A DNA stretch of 64,000 nt from an uncultured Bacteroidales bacterium (GTDB lineage Bacteria > Bacteroidota > Bacteroidia > Bacteroidales > UBA932): NCBI GenBank assembly GCA_900318015.1, contig ONJB01000007.1, forward strand, positions 1-64,000. The letters are read 5' to 3'. Under the pieces are notes generated by a model. That model was not told the origin of the DNA. It was given only the letters and a program-made list of their open reading frames with translations, and made no database searches. The translations under genes were made by a program, and so were the position numbers. Positions 24,598 through 33,247 of the stretch are shown piece by piece. Position 1 is the stretch's first letter. Every line of letters starts with the position of its first letter.

Positions 24598-25542
24598 ATG
24601 GCATTTGTTTACGAATCGGTGAACGGTAATACGTTGACCAAATCCCAGGAATTGCTTCTCGATACCATCGAGAACCTTCCGTTCCCCTTTGGCGGCATTT
24701 CCAAATTGAAGGACCTCCGGACAAAAACGCAGCTGAAGGTTCTTGTAACTGACCGCAAAGCAATGCTCAAAGACTGGGAACGCTATATGGATAGGTATAA
24801 AGTTCTCCACGGGGATTTCTATGGGGGTAAGCATGCCCAGGCTTGTCACAGGCATCAGGGCGAGATCGGTGAAAGGCGGGAATTCGCGGAGGAACAGATC
24901 AGGATCGCGAATGAACCGGTAGAGGGGTATCAGCATCCTCCTGGCCTTTATTCCAGAACCTATAGTTGGTGGACGGGAAGGCAGCGCCCGAAGGTCGGCC
25001 TGATTATGGACAGCGTCAGGGACTATGCCCTTGACGCCGGGATAAACGTGGATGCAGTCCTTGGAGTTGTATTCATCCAGGAGATGATGCACGCATACTT
25101 CGATGCCTTCAACAGCAAGGGCTTCCCGGCGATTAAAACGCTTGAAGACACATTTTCCGAATTCGGGATGCTCTTGTTCGTTGACAGTTTCCCTTCTTCA
25201 CTCCGTGATGATATTTTCCCCCACGCATGTGACTACGTAAATTCAAAAATCGGGAAGAAGCCTGCCGGGGGAGGTTTTGGCATTGAAATGTATGCAAGGG
25301 ACTACGGCAATGGTGCCTCCTTGATTAAACGTTATAGGGATATCTCCAACTGGATTGAACCGCCTCTTCGGTACAAGTTGGATTATATGAAAAGCATGGA
25401 GGCGTATGAGAAAGACCCCGACGACGAAGAAAACACTGAGGCGGTATACGAGTACGTCAAAGGAATGCTGAATCTTAAGTGCGATCCGCCGTATGACCCC
25501 ATCCAGCCCGCCATTGGGGAGAGTTGGGATTTTGACAAGTAA
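24598..25542 (+). CDS. Conserved protein of unknown function with zincin-like QExxH motif
   Basis: A 314-residue protein. A clear AAAGGAG ribosome-binding site lies 5 bp before the ATG. Residues about 155-185 read GVVFIQEMMHAYFDAFN followed by LEDTFSEFGM: a (Q/H)ExxH helix with a downstream Glu, as in zincin metallopeptidases, although the first ligand would be Gln. It also contains a His-rich stretch (HAQACHRHQGE). No signal peptide. Family not recognised. The QEMMH arrangement may be coincidental or a degenerate zinc site. Confidence 0.55.
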   Translation: MAFVYESVNGNTLTKSQELLLDTIENLPFPFGGISKLKDLRTKTQLKVLVTDRKAMLKDWERYMDRYKVLHGDFYGGKHAQACHRHQGEIGERREFAEEQIRIANEPVEGYQHPPGLYSRTYSWWTGRQRPKVGLIMDSVRDYALDAGINVDAVLGVVFIQEMMHAYFDAFNSKGFPAIKTLEDTFSEFGMLLFVDSFPSSLRDDIFPHACDYVNSKIGKKPAGGGFGIEMYARDYGNGASLIKRYRDISNWIEPPLRYKLDYMKSMEAYEKDPDDEENTEAVYEYVKGMLNLKCDPPYDPIQPAIGESWDFDK

Positions 25543-25588
25543 CGATATCTCGCTTTACCAGTATTATTGGTAAAACCGAGATGACAAA

Positions 25589-26248
25589 ATGAAAAAGAGT
25601 GACATTGCGGTATTGATTTCCGTCGGCGAACTGGTAAAGGAACTGGAGAGGTACGAGGAGAAGCATTGGGACTGGAATGTGGAAATCTCGACGGATGTGC
25701 CTGTCGGGGAAGATGAGGACCTGCCTTGCATCATTATCGGAATGCAGCTTGACGGAGAAGGTAATCTGCGGATCGAGATAGAGGAGGAATGGGCCGGCGG
25801 TGGGGACTATCATATCGACGAGCTCCTTGGACGCCTCCAGGACTTCGATCCCCGCACAAAGGTGTATCTGGCCGGCGGCGGGCTCCTTTTCAGCCTTGAC
25901 AACCACGGCGGCATCTTCGCGGAGTCCGGCGACGATGACGATGCACTCAACTGCTACGCCACGGTCTTCGGAGAGTACGAGAGAGAACCGACCGGGTGGC
26001 TCTCTGAATCCGAGAAACGTGAACAGGCGGAAAATGCCAGGAAGATGGCCCGCAAGGAGCGCATGGAGACCATCGCGTTGGCGGCGCTGACAGCGGTCAT
26101 CTTTTTCGGGCTTTGCTACAATGTCTACGCCCTGGCGGTCCATTCCGTTCGGCATGCCTTCTGGGAGAATATCGGCGGGGTCGTGTTGTGTGCCTTCCTC
26201 CTTGTGATCTGCGGGTTGACGCTGTATTACTCGAAAGAGAAACAGTAA
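25589..26248 (+). CDS. Membrane-anchored protein of unknown function
   Basis: A 219-residue protein. The N-terminal soluble part (about 1-135) has the layout MKKSDIAVLISVGELVKELERY, then acidic strands and LLGRLQDFDPRTKVYLAGGGLLFSLD, reminiscent of small phage-linked domains. A helical acidic/basic stretch follows, then two transmembrane helices (about 163-182 TIALAALTAVIFFGLCYNVY and 196-214). Co-oriented with the genes on both sides. Family not recognised. Confidence 0.55.
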   Translation: MKKSDIAVLISVGELVKELERYEEKHWDWNVEISTDVPVGEDEDLPCIIIGMQLDGEGNLRIEIEEEWAGGGDYHIDELLGRLQDFDPRTKVYLAGGGLLFSLDNHGGIFAESGDDDDALNCYATVFGEYEREPTGWLSESEKREQAENARKMARKERMETIALAALTAVIFFGLCYNVYALAVHSVRHAFWENIGGVVLCAFLLVICGLTLYYSKEKQ

Positions 26249-26251
26249 GAC

Positions 26252-26341
26252 GTGGTCAGAAGGAAGATCGATCCGGACTTTAACCTTGCCGGCTGGCCGG
26301 GCACATCCAAGAAGTGGGGAAAAGGATTGTTCATGGAATAA
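26252..26341 (+). CDS. Possible 29-residue coupled ORF
   Basis: A GTG-started ORF begins 3 bp after the previous stop and its TAA overlaps the next ATG (TAATG). The peptide (VVRRKIDPDFNLAG, rich in Lys and Trp) has no known relative. Tight coupling on both sides is the only support. Confidence 0.25.
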   Translation: MVRRKIDPDFNLAGWPGTSKKWGKGLFME

Positions 26342-26808
26342 TGAGTGAAGTGATAACCAGGACGACAGTCCTCCTGGCGGGAACCCGGGAGGCGATCATC
26401 CGGATCCTCAACAGGGCTTTCCGGGTGTGCCCGTCCGGCGGGTACAGGATTACCGATGATGACAGCATCGAGACAATCAACGGCAAGATCAGCGCCGCCA
26501 ATGCGCATATGTCAGGATGCCTGACCGGATTCACCCTGATGGATTATCTCGATGACCGGAGCCGGATGGACAGCCCGTTCAAGGATTTCGTTCTCTCTTA
26601 TATTGACGAAGAGGAACCGGACGGCTCCGAGAACTACGACGTAACCCCGGTTAAGGTTTCTGCCGAAGGTGATGAATATACCCTCAAGATAGTCTCCCGC
26701 GTCCATGAGGGCCAGCGTACCTACTCTCCGGAGGACTGGCATTACTGGTGCGCCATGATATCCATCAGTGATGAATGCCTGATCAGTTTCAAGAAGGAAA
26801 GCGAATGA
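26341..26808 (+). CDS. Hypothetical protein
   Basis: A 155-residue protein from MSEVITRTTVLLAGTREAI; an alternative start nine codons upstream exists. The N-terminal TTVLLAGTREAIIRILNRAF and the C-terminal DWHYWCAMISISDECLISF suggest an alpha/beta fold, acidic overall. No signal peptide or membrane helix. Family not recognised. Its TGA overlaps the ATG of a 24-residue remnant. Confidence 0.5.
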   Translation: MSEVITRTTVLLAGTREAIIRILNRAFRVCPSGGYRITDDDSIETINGKISAANAHMSGCLTGFTLMDYLDDRSRMDSPFKDFVLSYIDEEEPDGSENYDVTPVKVSAEGDEYTLKIVSRVHEGQRTYSPEDWHYWCAMISISDECLISFKKESE

Positions 26809-26879
26809 TCAATCGCGGCCGCTACAGGCGGTCAAGATATGCCCTGGCCAGGACCTGGAACAAAAGGAAGTCTAACTAG
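26805..26879 (+). pseudogene. Internally deleted remnant of the 114-residue gene at 21636
   Basis: A 24-residue ORF beginning MINRGRYRRS and ending ALARTWNKRKSN. The first part matches MIDRGRSRS and the last SLARTWNEKTAKS of the gene at 21636-21980; the middle of about 85 codons is missing. It overlaps the previous stop (ATGA). Confidence 0.5.
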
Positions 26880-26911
26880 GAATGCCCTTAGCGGAAGCGT
26901 TATAGAGCTCG

Positions 26912-27421
26912 TCAACGATACTCGGGAACAGAAGAATCCTGTTCGAGGATCCTGCGGATGGCGGCAAGCTTTCTCTTGAGGGCCTTGTTCTCCACCTTGA
27001 GGGCACCATTTTCTTCTACGAGAAGCTCGATCCTCTTTTTTAAGACCCCGTTTTCAGATCGCACAATCATCACATCTAAGGATTCGTTTGCCTTTGCCGT
27101 ATTCTCGGGCAGTTTTTCGACCTTGAATCCACTCGTACCATAATTGGTGTAACGGTCATGCTTAGGATTGTCGGTTATGCGACCCTCACCACTGAGAAGG
27201 AAGGAGAGGTTCACCTGATATCCCAAGGAAGCAAAACCGTCCACCCATCTCCGTGCAACCTCCGGGGAAAACAACTTTCCCTTGCGCAGGAGGTTGCTTA
27301 CAGACTGTGGTGTCACTTTCATAGCCTCAGCCAGGGCCGTTCCTGTGATATGGTTTTCAGACATGAAACGAGAAATCTCATAGCAGACATAGGAGCCCCT
27401 AGTTTCAAGTGTATTCTCCAT
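26912..27421 (-). CDS. Cro/C1-like HTH repressor with C-terminal coiled coil
   Basis: A 169-residue protein from MENTLETRGSY; an upstream start is excluded because the -7 box lies at 27451-27458. Residues about 14-75 hold an HTH (FMSENHITGTALAEAMKVTPQSVSNLLRKGKLFSPEVARRW), followed by FLLSGEG as in many Bacteroidetes phage-type regulators. Residues about 115-160 form a heptad coiled coil (RSENGVLKKRIELLVEENGAL), probably for dimerisation. It probably controls its own promoter and the divergent promoter 32 bp away. Confidence 0.8.
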   Translation of the reverse strand: MENTLETRGSYVCYEISRFMSENHITGTALAEAMKVTPQSVSNLLRKGKLFSPEVARRWVDGFASLGYQVNLSFLLSGEGRITDNPKHDRYTNYGTSGFKVEKLPENTAKANESLDVMIVRSENGVLKKRIELLVEENGALKVENKALKRKLAAIRRILEQDSSVPEYR

Positions 27422-27450
27422 GACTCGATTGAATATTGAGTTTCTTTCTG

Positions 27451-27482
27451 CAAATATAAACAAATTAATTTAATAATGCAAA
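27451..27482 (-). promoter_or_regulatory. Promoter of the HTH repressor
   Basis: Minus strand TATATTTG (27451-27458) with TTTG (27479-27482) and a 20-bp spacer: an exact match to the consensus, 30 bp before the ATG. Confidence 0.75.
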
Positions 27483-27489
27483 AAAGGTA

Positions 27490-27519
27490 TTGTGGTTTAA
27501 AAATAAATCTCTATCTTTG
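27490..27519 (+). promoter_or_regulatory. Divergent promoter for the structured RNA / zinc-ribbon gene
   Basis: TTG (27490-27492), 19 bp, TATCTTTG (27512-27519): consensus Bacteroidetes promoter. Transcription would start about 27526. Confidence 0.75.
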
Positions 27520-27521
27520 CA

Positions 27522-27690
27522 TCCGGATGTTCTTCTGTGCTTATCCGGAAAGTACGAAGATCCTCCTGTTTTCTTTGACAATACTGAGAACACAGACAGA
27601 CCCGGGTATTGTACGCGAGCAGGATAGCCATGGAATCCGAGGGCGGATAATATAATTTGGGTCGCAAACAATCCGGCGGAGGCTTCAACA
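27522..27690 (+). ncRNA. Structured RNA candidate (possibly 6S-like)
   Basis: No ORF is supported between the promoter and 27773. Hairpin TCCGGAT/ATCCGGA (27522-27528, 27543-27549) is followed by an outer stem GAAG(AT)CCTCC (27556-27566) with GGAGGCTTC (27678-27686). Inside lie a long arm with CCTG/CAGG (27565-27568, 27620-27623) and ACAATAC/GTATTGT (27578-27584, 27606-27612) around an internal bubble, and a hairpin ATCCG-AGGG-CGGAT (27635-27648). Size, bubble and promoter are compatible with a 6S-type RNA, but a long leader or other RNA is equally possible. Confidence 0.5.
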
Positions 27691-27772
27691 AATAAATGTT
27701 TTATCGATACGATAGAGCCGTTATTCGAAGAAGCCGACCGCCAAATTACTAAACTTTAATACTGATCGGAAT

Positions 27773-28066
27773 ATGAAAGAGATCAGGTGCCCCGCGTGTC
27801 ACACAGCAAACTGGATCGAAGTGTGGGACGGTGAGTATCAATGTCTTACGTGCGGCGAGAGCTTTTCGGCCCGTGAGTCTTACGGCCAGAATCTTGTCAA
27901 AATGATTTCGAAGGCTTCGAAGATGGTGATGGACAAAAGGAAGAAGTCTGAAAAACCCAAAAGTTTAATCGGAAAAGCGCCGGAACTGCTGGCGCTGTCC
28001 AGGTACACCGGCCGCCTCGTGTCCAAGGCGCCGGAGGTTGCCAAACTCATCAAATTATTCTTATAA
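27773..28066 (+). CDS. Small zinc-ribbon protein
   Basis: A 97-residue protein. CPAC (residues 6-9) and CLTC (25-28) form an N-terminal zinc ribbon (MKEIRCPACHTANWIEVWDGEYQCLTCGESF); the rest is Lys-rich and helical. First protein gene of the operon to 29490. Probably a nucleic-acid or protein interaction module; function unknown. Confidence 0.65.
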   Translation: MKEIRCPACHTANWIEVWDGEYQCLTCGESFSARESYGQNLVKMISKASKMVMDKRKKSEKPKSLIGKAPELLALSRYTGRLVSKAPEVAKLIKLFL

Positions 28067-28097
28067 GCTAACCCTATGAAGGAGGGGGCGACCCATT

Positions 28098-28895
28098 GTG
28101 GCCACAAAATATGGAGCCGATTCGGCCGGGAAGCATGCGCCCGGAGGATTGGCGAGTATTGGGAAACTGGGATGGATGTCCGGCCCCCTTTCCTTCTCAA
28201 AAGCACCATCAAAAACAATGTTCTTACCTAATTACCATGCCATTCGCGATTTCGTCGTTGTCACGAACACGAAGAACCGATACAGCCTTCGCGAAATACG
28301 CTCGGGCCACGTCATTGAGGCGAGCCTGGATTCCTTGAAAAATCTCGACGGTGTTGAGAGGGATTCGGACAGCCTTGTCGTCCCCGGCCAGCGCGTGAGG
28401 CTGTTCTGTAAGTGGGATGCCCCCCGGTCCCGTTGGGCGGTCTATCCCTTGAGGCCGGATCAAGAGGCGCAGACAATCCCCTCCGCTGAGGGGCTGAAAG
28501 CTGAGTTCAAATCCAAAGGGGTCGGAACTTTCGAGCAGGATGTGTGTTCGCTCGCCAATTGCGCAGGCGGGGACTTGTGGTGGGGAGTCGGGGATGACGG
28601 ATCCGTCATCGGGATTGATGCCCTCGTGGAAAAGTACGGCGGCCGCGACAGGCTCACGTGCCACCTTCGCAACAGGCTCCGGCAGACGACTAACACGAAC
28701 CTCTTTCTGGACGTTCGCTTTACCTTCTTCGAGCGCGACGGCCGCACCCTCCTGAAGATCACCGTTCCCTCCAGCAGGGATGTGGTCCTCTACGGGGATG
28801 CCCTTTACGTCCGTTCGCAGAACACGACACAGCGGCTCTCGGGCGACCGGATGCTGTCCTTCATCTATGAGAGGATGAAAAACGGAAGGCCTTGA
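28098..28895 (+). CDS. AlbA_2/Schlafen-like domain protein
   Basis: A 265-residue protein from a GTG start, preceded by GGAGGGGG. Residues about 130-250 carry the Schlafen AlbA_2 pattern: GLKAEFKSKG, TFEQDVCSLANCAGGDLWWGVGDDGSVIGID, then LLKITVPSSRDVVLYGDALYVRSQNTTQRL. These are the E-x-K, the A-N-x-x-GG-x-x-x-x-GV-x-D-x-G and the yvR-x-G-s-s-t-x-x positions. Such domains occur in bacterial regulators and in conflict-related nucleases. The N-terminal 125 residues are unassigned (perhaps OB-like). In an operon with two zinc-ribbon proteins. Confidence 0.75.
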   Translation: MATKYGADSAGKHAPGGLASIGKLGWMSGPLSFSKAPSKTMFLPNYHAIRDFVVVTNTKNRYSLREIRSGHVIEASLDSLKNLDGVERDSDSLVVPGQRVRLFCKWDAPRSRWAVYPLRPDQEAQTIPSAEGLKAEFKSKGVGTFEQDVCSLANCAGGDLWWGVGDDGSVIGIDALVEKYGGRDRLTCHLRNRLRQTTNTNLFLDVRFTFFERDGRTLLKITVPSSRDVVLYGDALYVRSQNTTQRLSGDRMLSFIYERMKNGRP

Positions 28896-28899
28896 ACTT

Positions 28900-29490
28900 A
28901 TGGAAAGAATCAAGCTTGTCCTCTATGGAAAATGTCGAGTTTGTGGGCGCTTTCTGGTGTCTCCGGTCATTGCCGATTACGATGAGCGTGAGCTCCTTCA
29001 TCGGTGCGGCTGCGGAAGCAACGATATCGTGTGGGAGCAAGCTCTCCACGGACACCGATTTTCCGGAAGGCCGTCGCGCCGGTTCCCGCTGGTACCTGCC
29101 CTCGTTGTTGTAGCCACGCTCCTCGCAGCGTCGGCTTTGGTGGCGCTGTCATGCATTATCCACCAGTCCTACACCGCGGAAGAGGTGGACACTGCCATGA
29201 AGGAGATGTCAGGGATGACTGTCTCCGAGATCCTGACCCGCTTTGAGAGGGAGGGCGTCGGCGACGCGACCTTAGGGCGCATGGTCGGAGCCAGCCCCTA
29301 TGTGGTGAAGCGGCTCCGGGAGGGGGCTTCCCCGACATTCCCCGCCGAAGCGGCCGTTCGCGGAATCTACTGCCAATATGTCCTCAACGGCCGGTCCTGG
29401 CTCTTGACCAGGCTGCAGATTGGGAAGGGGAGGGGCGCCGCAGACCTCGGATACGCTTTCCTCGCCCCCAGGTTCGAGAGATTTGATTAA
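28900..29490 (+). CDS. Zinc-ribbon membrane protein with C-terminal HTH-like region
   Basis: A 196-residue protein. N-terminal Cys pairs (CRVCG at 12-16 and CGCG at 36-39) suggest a zinc ribbon. One transmembrane segment lies at about 65-88 (LVPALVVVATLLAASALVALSCII). The C-terminal part (EILTRFEREGVGDATLGRMVGASPYVVKRLREG) looks like a helix-turn-helix. It is 4 bp downstream of the AlbA_2 gene and is followed by a strong terminator. Family not recognised. Confidence 0.55.
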   Translation: MERIKLVLYGKCRVCGRFLVSPVIADYDERELLHRCGCGSNDIVWEQALHGHRFSGRPSRRFPLVPALVVVATLLAASALVALSCIIHQSYTAEEVDTAMKEMSGMTVSEILTRFEREGVGDATLGRMVGASPYVVKRLREGASPTFPAEAAVRGIYCQYVLNGRSWLLTRLQIGKGRGAADLGYAFLAPRFERFD

Positions 29491-29497
29491 CAAACGT

Positions 29498-29533
29498 CCG
29501 GAGGAGCCGAGAAGGCTCCTCCGGTTTTTTTTT
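29498..29533 (+). terminator. Rho-independent terminator
   Basis: Perfect 11-bp stem CCGGAGGAGCC (29498-29508) / GGCTCCTCCGG (29514-29524), GAGAA loop, then nine T. Ends the 27512-29490 transcript. Confidence 0.9.
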
Positions 29534-29635
29534 ATGCAATGGCTCAAAGTCGGGAATGGTTTCTGCGCTGACGACGTCTACGAGATGGTCAGCAAGACCG
29601 TCAGGAATGCCAACGTTCCATTATCATCAAAGTTG

Positions 29636-31786
29636 TCATCCTTTCTTGATCATCTCGTGGAAATACTCCCAGATGAATACCATCGACATGGTGTCCAGCT
29701 CACAGTAGCGGTAGAGCGCTTTCTCCAGGGCCTTGGTCCAGGCTTCATCGCTGAACTGAAGCTTCGTGTAGGCTGCAAGGGCGGCGCCTCCGTTTGCGAT
29801 AGACGCATTGCGATTCGAAGAATTCTCTTCTGCTTTTTCTGCCCAGTCGCTGTCGAACTGTTTCAGTTCCTCTTCCGAAACCTCCAGGAAATCTGCAATG
29901 TCCTTCAACCCTTTGTACGGGTTCTCGACCTTGCCGTCTGGGCCGAAGTCAATCCAGGCAATCGCCTCGTCAGGAGTGTAGTTCTCGCTGTGAATCTCGC
30001 TTCCATAGATGGGCTTGGAGTACTTTTCCCGGATGGCCTGACTGGAGTTCAGGATGGCAGGAAGGACCGCCTTGATGGAGTTGCTTCCCTTCATACTCGG
30101 GTGGTAGTAGTAGTCCTTGACTATCTCCAGAAGGTCAACCATTTCGCGTGGACCATGAATCTTGTTCTTTCCACCATGGCGATACGTAATGGCATCAATG
30201 AAATCCATCAGTTCCTGCTTGTCTTCTTCGTTACTTGCCGCGAGTTGATCGTAGATATCCCGCAGAATGGTATTCTCGTGTGTGGCGTAGCGGAAGATGG
30301 TTCCATCGTCACCCTCCAACTGTTTCTTCAGTTCGCGAACAAACTCGAAATTAGGGAAGTAGTGCTTCTTGGTGTTGAGGTACTGGCCCTTGTGTTCAAT
30401 GGTGCCATCCTCGTGGATAACGTGATGGGAGAATTGGAAGGCGACCTGCTCGTAAGGGTGCATCCCCTGGTAAAAGGGGAGGGCAACAGCCGTGGTTTCG
30501 AAGTCAATCATATGGAGGGGGTACTCCCAGCCGCCCTTCCCGTCAGGGGGAGTCATCTTGGCTTTGAGACCGGGGATGTCCAAGTAGACAACGTCGTCGT
30601 GAAGGTTCTTCTTGAAAGGGGCGAGAAGATCCTCGTTTCCGGTGGAGAGGCCAATTTGGAGAAGCCTTCTCTGTAGGGGAGAGAGGCCCTTATACACGGT
30701 ATTAGAGTTCTTGGGGGAGATATCCTCTTCCGCGACACCTTCCAGGAAGTAAGTGCCTTTTTTCACTAGTTCATCTTTGAGGGAGCGGCTTCCACACGCT
30801 CCACACCAGAGTTCCCCTACAGACGGACGTAAGAAGTCGTCATCTTTGAATTCCGCCACCTTCTTCCAGCACTCCTTTTTACCGTCCAGTTTATCAGGCG
30901 TTTTCTCGTTCGAGTAGAAGGGGCATTTGAAGCAGTCACCCTTCAGTTTGATGTCCGTGACCTGCCGATGATTGACATAATAGTCGGACATGATGTCGAC
31001 GAAATCCTTGAACTTGTATCCCCCCATATACCCCTCATGCTTGTCAGTCTTCTCTTGTTCGTCGGTCTTACCATCGATGATTCTCTCGCAGATGTCATCC
31101 ACTGGAAAGGCTTTTAATACCCACGTATTGTCACGGAGGTTCTCCGCACCCTCTTCCCGGATGATTTCTACGCGGTCCTTTTTCCCTTCGCCTCCTCCTA
31201 TCTTCTCCACCCTGAAGAACTGATTGACACCTTGAGGAGCATCCGATACCGCGGTTTTGTCCGCCATCATCAAGTATGCGGTTACGGTGTATTCGGGCCC
31301 CAATTCATTTTGTATGACGTACTTCTGGAAGGCGACGTCATAGACATACTCGCGGATGCCTTTCGTGACGGTATTATCTTGGTGACTCCTCGCACTTCCC
31401 CAGAAACTGTCCCTGTTCTCATCCCAGGACTTGGCCTTGACCTCAATAAGATTAATCTGTTTGCCTTTCTTCTCGATGATGTCGGCCCGCACGAAGCAGT
31501 TTTTCCAGGTAAAGGCGGCCTCGGCGATGTTTACCTCGTCGCGCATAAAGAGCTCGCGGGTCTTCTTGAGCGACTCATCATAATCCAGAGTCTTGATGTC
31601 GGCATCCGCTTGTACGTCATAGTACACTTTGGCAAGATCACCCACCTGTTGACCGCCCTCTGCCAGTGCCTGGAGGAAGTCGTCCTCATTCATCTGGTTG
31701 GCATAATGGTCACTGTCGTAGTAATAGAAAAGCGACGCAGGGCAGAAGAGCGCCTGCTTGAAGGCGGATTTGGTAAACAGTTTCAT
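29636..31786 (-). CDS. DUF2779 protein: Cas4-like and DEDD-type nuclease domains
   Basis: A 716-residue protein. The N-terminal domain (MKLFTKSAFKQALFCPASLFYYYD, then LIEVKAKSW) has the PD-(D/E)XK E-x-K and Cys residues (CPAS; later CFKCPFYS and CWK; CGACGS) like Cas4-type Fe-S nucleases. The DUF2779 core begins around 425 with MIDFETTAVALPFYQG, an RNase H-like DEDD exonuclease motif, followed by FQFSHHVIHEDG and RYATHENTILRDI. It lies 28 bp after the DUF2130 gene in a minus-strand operon. Likely a DNA or RNA nuclease; biological target unknown. Confidence 0.8.
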   Translation of the reverse strand: MKLFTKSAFKQALFCPASLFYYYDSDHYANQMNEDDFLQALAEGGQQVGDLAKVYYDVQADADIKTLDYDESLKKTRELFMRDEVNIAEAAFTWKNCFVRADIIEKKGKQINLIEVKAKSWDENRDSFWGSARSHQDNTVTKGIREYVYDVAFQKYVIQNELGPEYTVTAYLMMADKTAVSDAPQGVNQFFRVEKIGGGEGKKDRVEIIREEGAENLRDNTWVLKAFPVDDICERIIDGKTDEQEKTDKHEGYMGGYKFKDFVDIMSDYYVNHRQVTDIKLKGDCFKCPFYSNEKTPDKLDGKKECWKKVAEFKDDDFLRPSVGELWCGACGSRSLKDELVKKGTYFLEGVAEEDISPKNSNTVYKGLSPLQRRLLQIGLSTGNEDLLAPFKKNLHDDVVYLDIPGLKAKMTPPDGKGGWEYPLHMIDFETTAVALPFYQGMHPYEQVAFQFSHHVIHEDGTIEHKGQYLNTKKHYFPNFEFVRELKKQLEGDDGTIFRYATHENTILRDIYDQLAASNEEDKQELMDFIDAITYRHGGKNKIHGPREMVDLLEIVKDYYYHPSMKGSNSIKAVLPAILNSSQAIREKYSKPIYGSEIHSENYTPDEAIAWIDFGPDGKVENPYKGLKDIADFLEVSEEELKQFDSDWAEKAEENSSNRNASIANGGAALAAYTKLQFSDEAWTKALEKALYRYCELDTMSMVFIWEYFHEMIKKG

Positions 31787-31814
31787 ATCTCAGTCTATGA
31801 AGAAAACGCTTCTT

Positions 31815-33137
31815 TTACTGCTCGTCGGGACCTTCTTCGAGCTCCTGCTGGGCCTTTTGGGCGCGGGCTTCCTCGAAGGCCGCCGTCATGGTCGGGTTGT
31901 TTTTAATTAGCTGGCGAATCTTCAGCGCATCGACCTTGTTGTTAGCGGTAATCAGGTGGCCTTCCGAGACTTGGAGGCTCTTCTTGATGGCCTCGAGGCT
32001 CTTGATGGTATTGTCGATACCATCGATTGCCTCTTTGAATCGGTCGCCGGCGTACTGGACACTCTTTTTGAAAGAGTCACGGAATTTTTGAAGAGAGTCC
32101 TCGAAATTGGTGACGTCCATGTCCTGCTGCTTCGCGATGGCCAATGCCTTCTTGTATTCCAGCGCCTTCTTCGAGGTCTGCACCAGGAGGGTGATGATGG
32201 GGATGAAGTTGTCCGGACGTACGACGTACATCTTCTCATATCCCGGCACGGAAACGATGCCGTTGTTGTACAGGTCGTTGTCCATCTCCAGCATGGAGAC
32301 GAGCACGGCGAACTCGCACTCCTTCTTCTTGCGGTCCTTGTCCAGCTTGTCGAAGAAGTCGGCGTTCTTCTTCTTGTTGACGGCGGCGTCGCTCTCGTTC
32401 TTCATGTCGAACATGATCGAGATGTACTCGATGCCGTCCTCCTTGTCGCGGAAGATGAAGTCTCCCTTGGACCCCTTGGTTTCGTCGCCTTCCTTTACGG
32501 CAACGTTGTCCTTGGAGAAGGTCGCGTTGGGCATCACTGGAAGAAGTGTCTGGTTGTACAGGGTGTAGCAGTGCTGCTCCAGGTCTTCGCCGAGGAGCTT
32601 CACGGAGCGCTTGGCTTTGAAGTTCTTGTACAGTTCGACTTCCTTCTCCAGGCTCTCCTTCTCCACCTTGTGGGTATCCAGGATAGCCTGGACCCGCTCG
32701 GCGGCATTCTTCCGCTCGTTGGCGGCGTCGGTTATGAGGCGGCTGATCTCCTCCTCCTTCTTCCGAAGCTCGGCCTCTTTCTGGTTGAGGGCGTCCGCGG
32801 CCTTCTGCTCGGCCTTGAGCCGGGCGGCCTCGAGCTCGAGCGTCTTGCCCTGCTCCCAGCCGGCAATCTGCTGCCGCAGCTTCTCGATTTCCAGGTCCTT
32901 CTTGGAAAGGTCTTCCTTATGGCGCGCGTCCAGTTTGGCGGCCTCCTTCGCGGCTTCCGCCGCCTCCAGGGCCTGCTTCTTGGCCTCTTCGGCCTTCAGG
33001 AGTCTTTTGGCTTCTTCGATGCGGCGGTTCACTTCCGCATCAAACTCTTCGGTGCGAACCTGGTTGAGGATCGCGGCAAAATCGGCGTCATCGACCGGGA
33101 TGACAGTCCCGCAGTTGGGGCACTTGATTTCCTTCAT
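31815..33137 (-). CDS. DUF2130 protein: coiled coil plus PD-(D/E)XK-like domain
   Basis: A 440-residue protein. N-terminal zinc-ribbon half (CPNCGTVIPVDD), then a long Ala/Glu/Lys coiled coil (about 20-190), then the DUF2130 domain. In that domain GSKGDFIFRD and YISIMFDMKNES give the D...E/D-x-K arrangement of a restriction-endonuclease fold (Met-Asp-Met-Lys, so the acidic residue of E-x-K is Asp). Sequence VSMLEMDNDLYNNGIVSVPGYEKMYVVRP is family-typical. Transcribed with the DUF2779 gene; two nuclease-like proteins in one operon suggest a restriction or DNA-processing pair. Confidence 0.85.
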   Translation of the reverse strand: MKEIKCPNCGTVIPVDDADFAAILNQVRTEEFDAEVNRRIEEAKRLLKAEEAKKQALEAAEAAKEAAKLDARHKEDLSKKDLEIEKLRQQIAGWEQGKTLELEAARLKAEQKAADALNQKEAELRKKEEEISRLITDAANERKNAAERVQAILDTHKVEKESLEKEVELYKNFKAKRSVKLLGEDLEQHCYTLYNQTLLPVMPNATFSKDNVAVKEGDETKGSKGDFIFRDKEDGIEYISIMFDMKNESDAAVNKKKNADFFDKLDKDRKKKECEFAVLVSMLEMDNDLYNNGIVSVPGYEKMYVVRPDNFIPIITLLVQTSKKALEYKKALAIAKQQDMDVTNFEDSLQKFRDSFKKSVQYAGDRFKEAIDGIDNTIKSLEAIKKSLQVSEGHLITANNKVDALKIRQLIKNNPTMTAAFEEARAQKAQQELEEGPDEQ

Positions 33138-33201
33138 ATCGTGTTCTTTCTTTTACTCTATATAAATACGCTCGTTGGACCGGAATATTTCACGCTTTCC
33201 G

Positions 33202-33232
33202 TAAATATACGGCTTTCCGACGGAAACGCAAA
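33202..33232 (-). promoter_or_regulatory. Promoter upstream of the DUF2130 gene
   Basis: Minus strand TTTG (33229-33232), 19 bp, TATATTTA (33202-33209; one mismatch to TAnnTTTG). It suggests a secondary start inside the longer operon. Confidence 0.5.
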
Positions 33233-33247
33233 ACATCCACCCGCCCG

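Noticed and set aside
24598-25542. Calling this gene a zinc metallopeptidase
   Set aside because: The motif is QEMMH rather than HExxH and the third ligand is uncertain; left as unknown with the motif noted.
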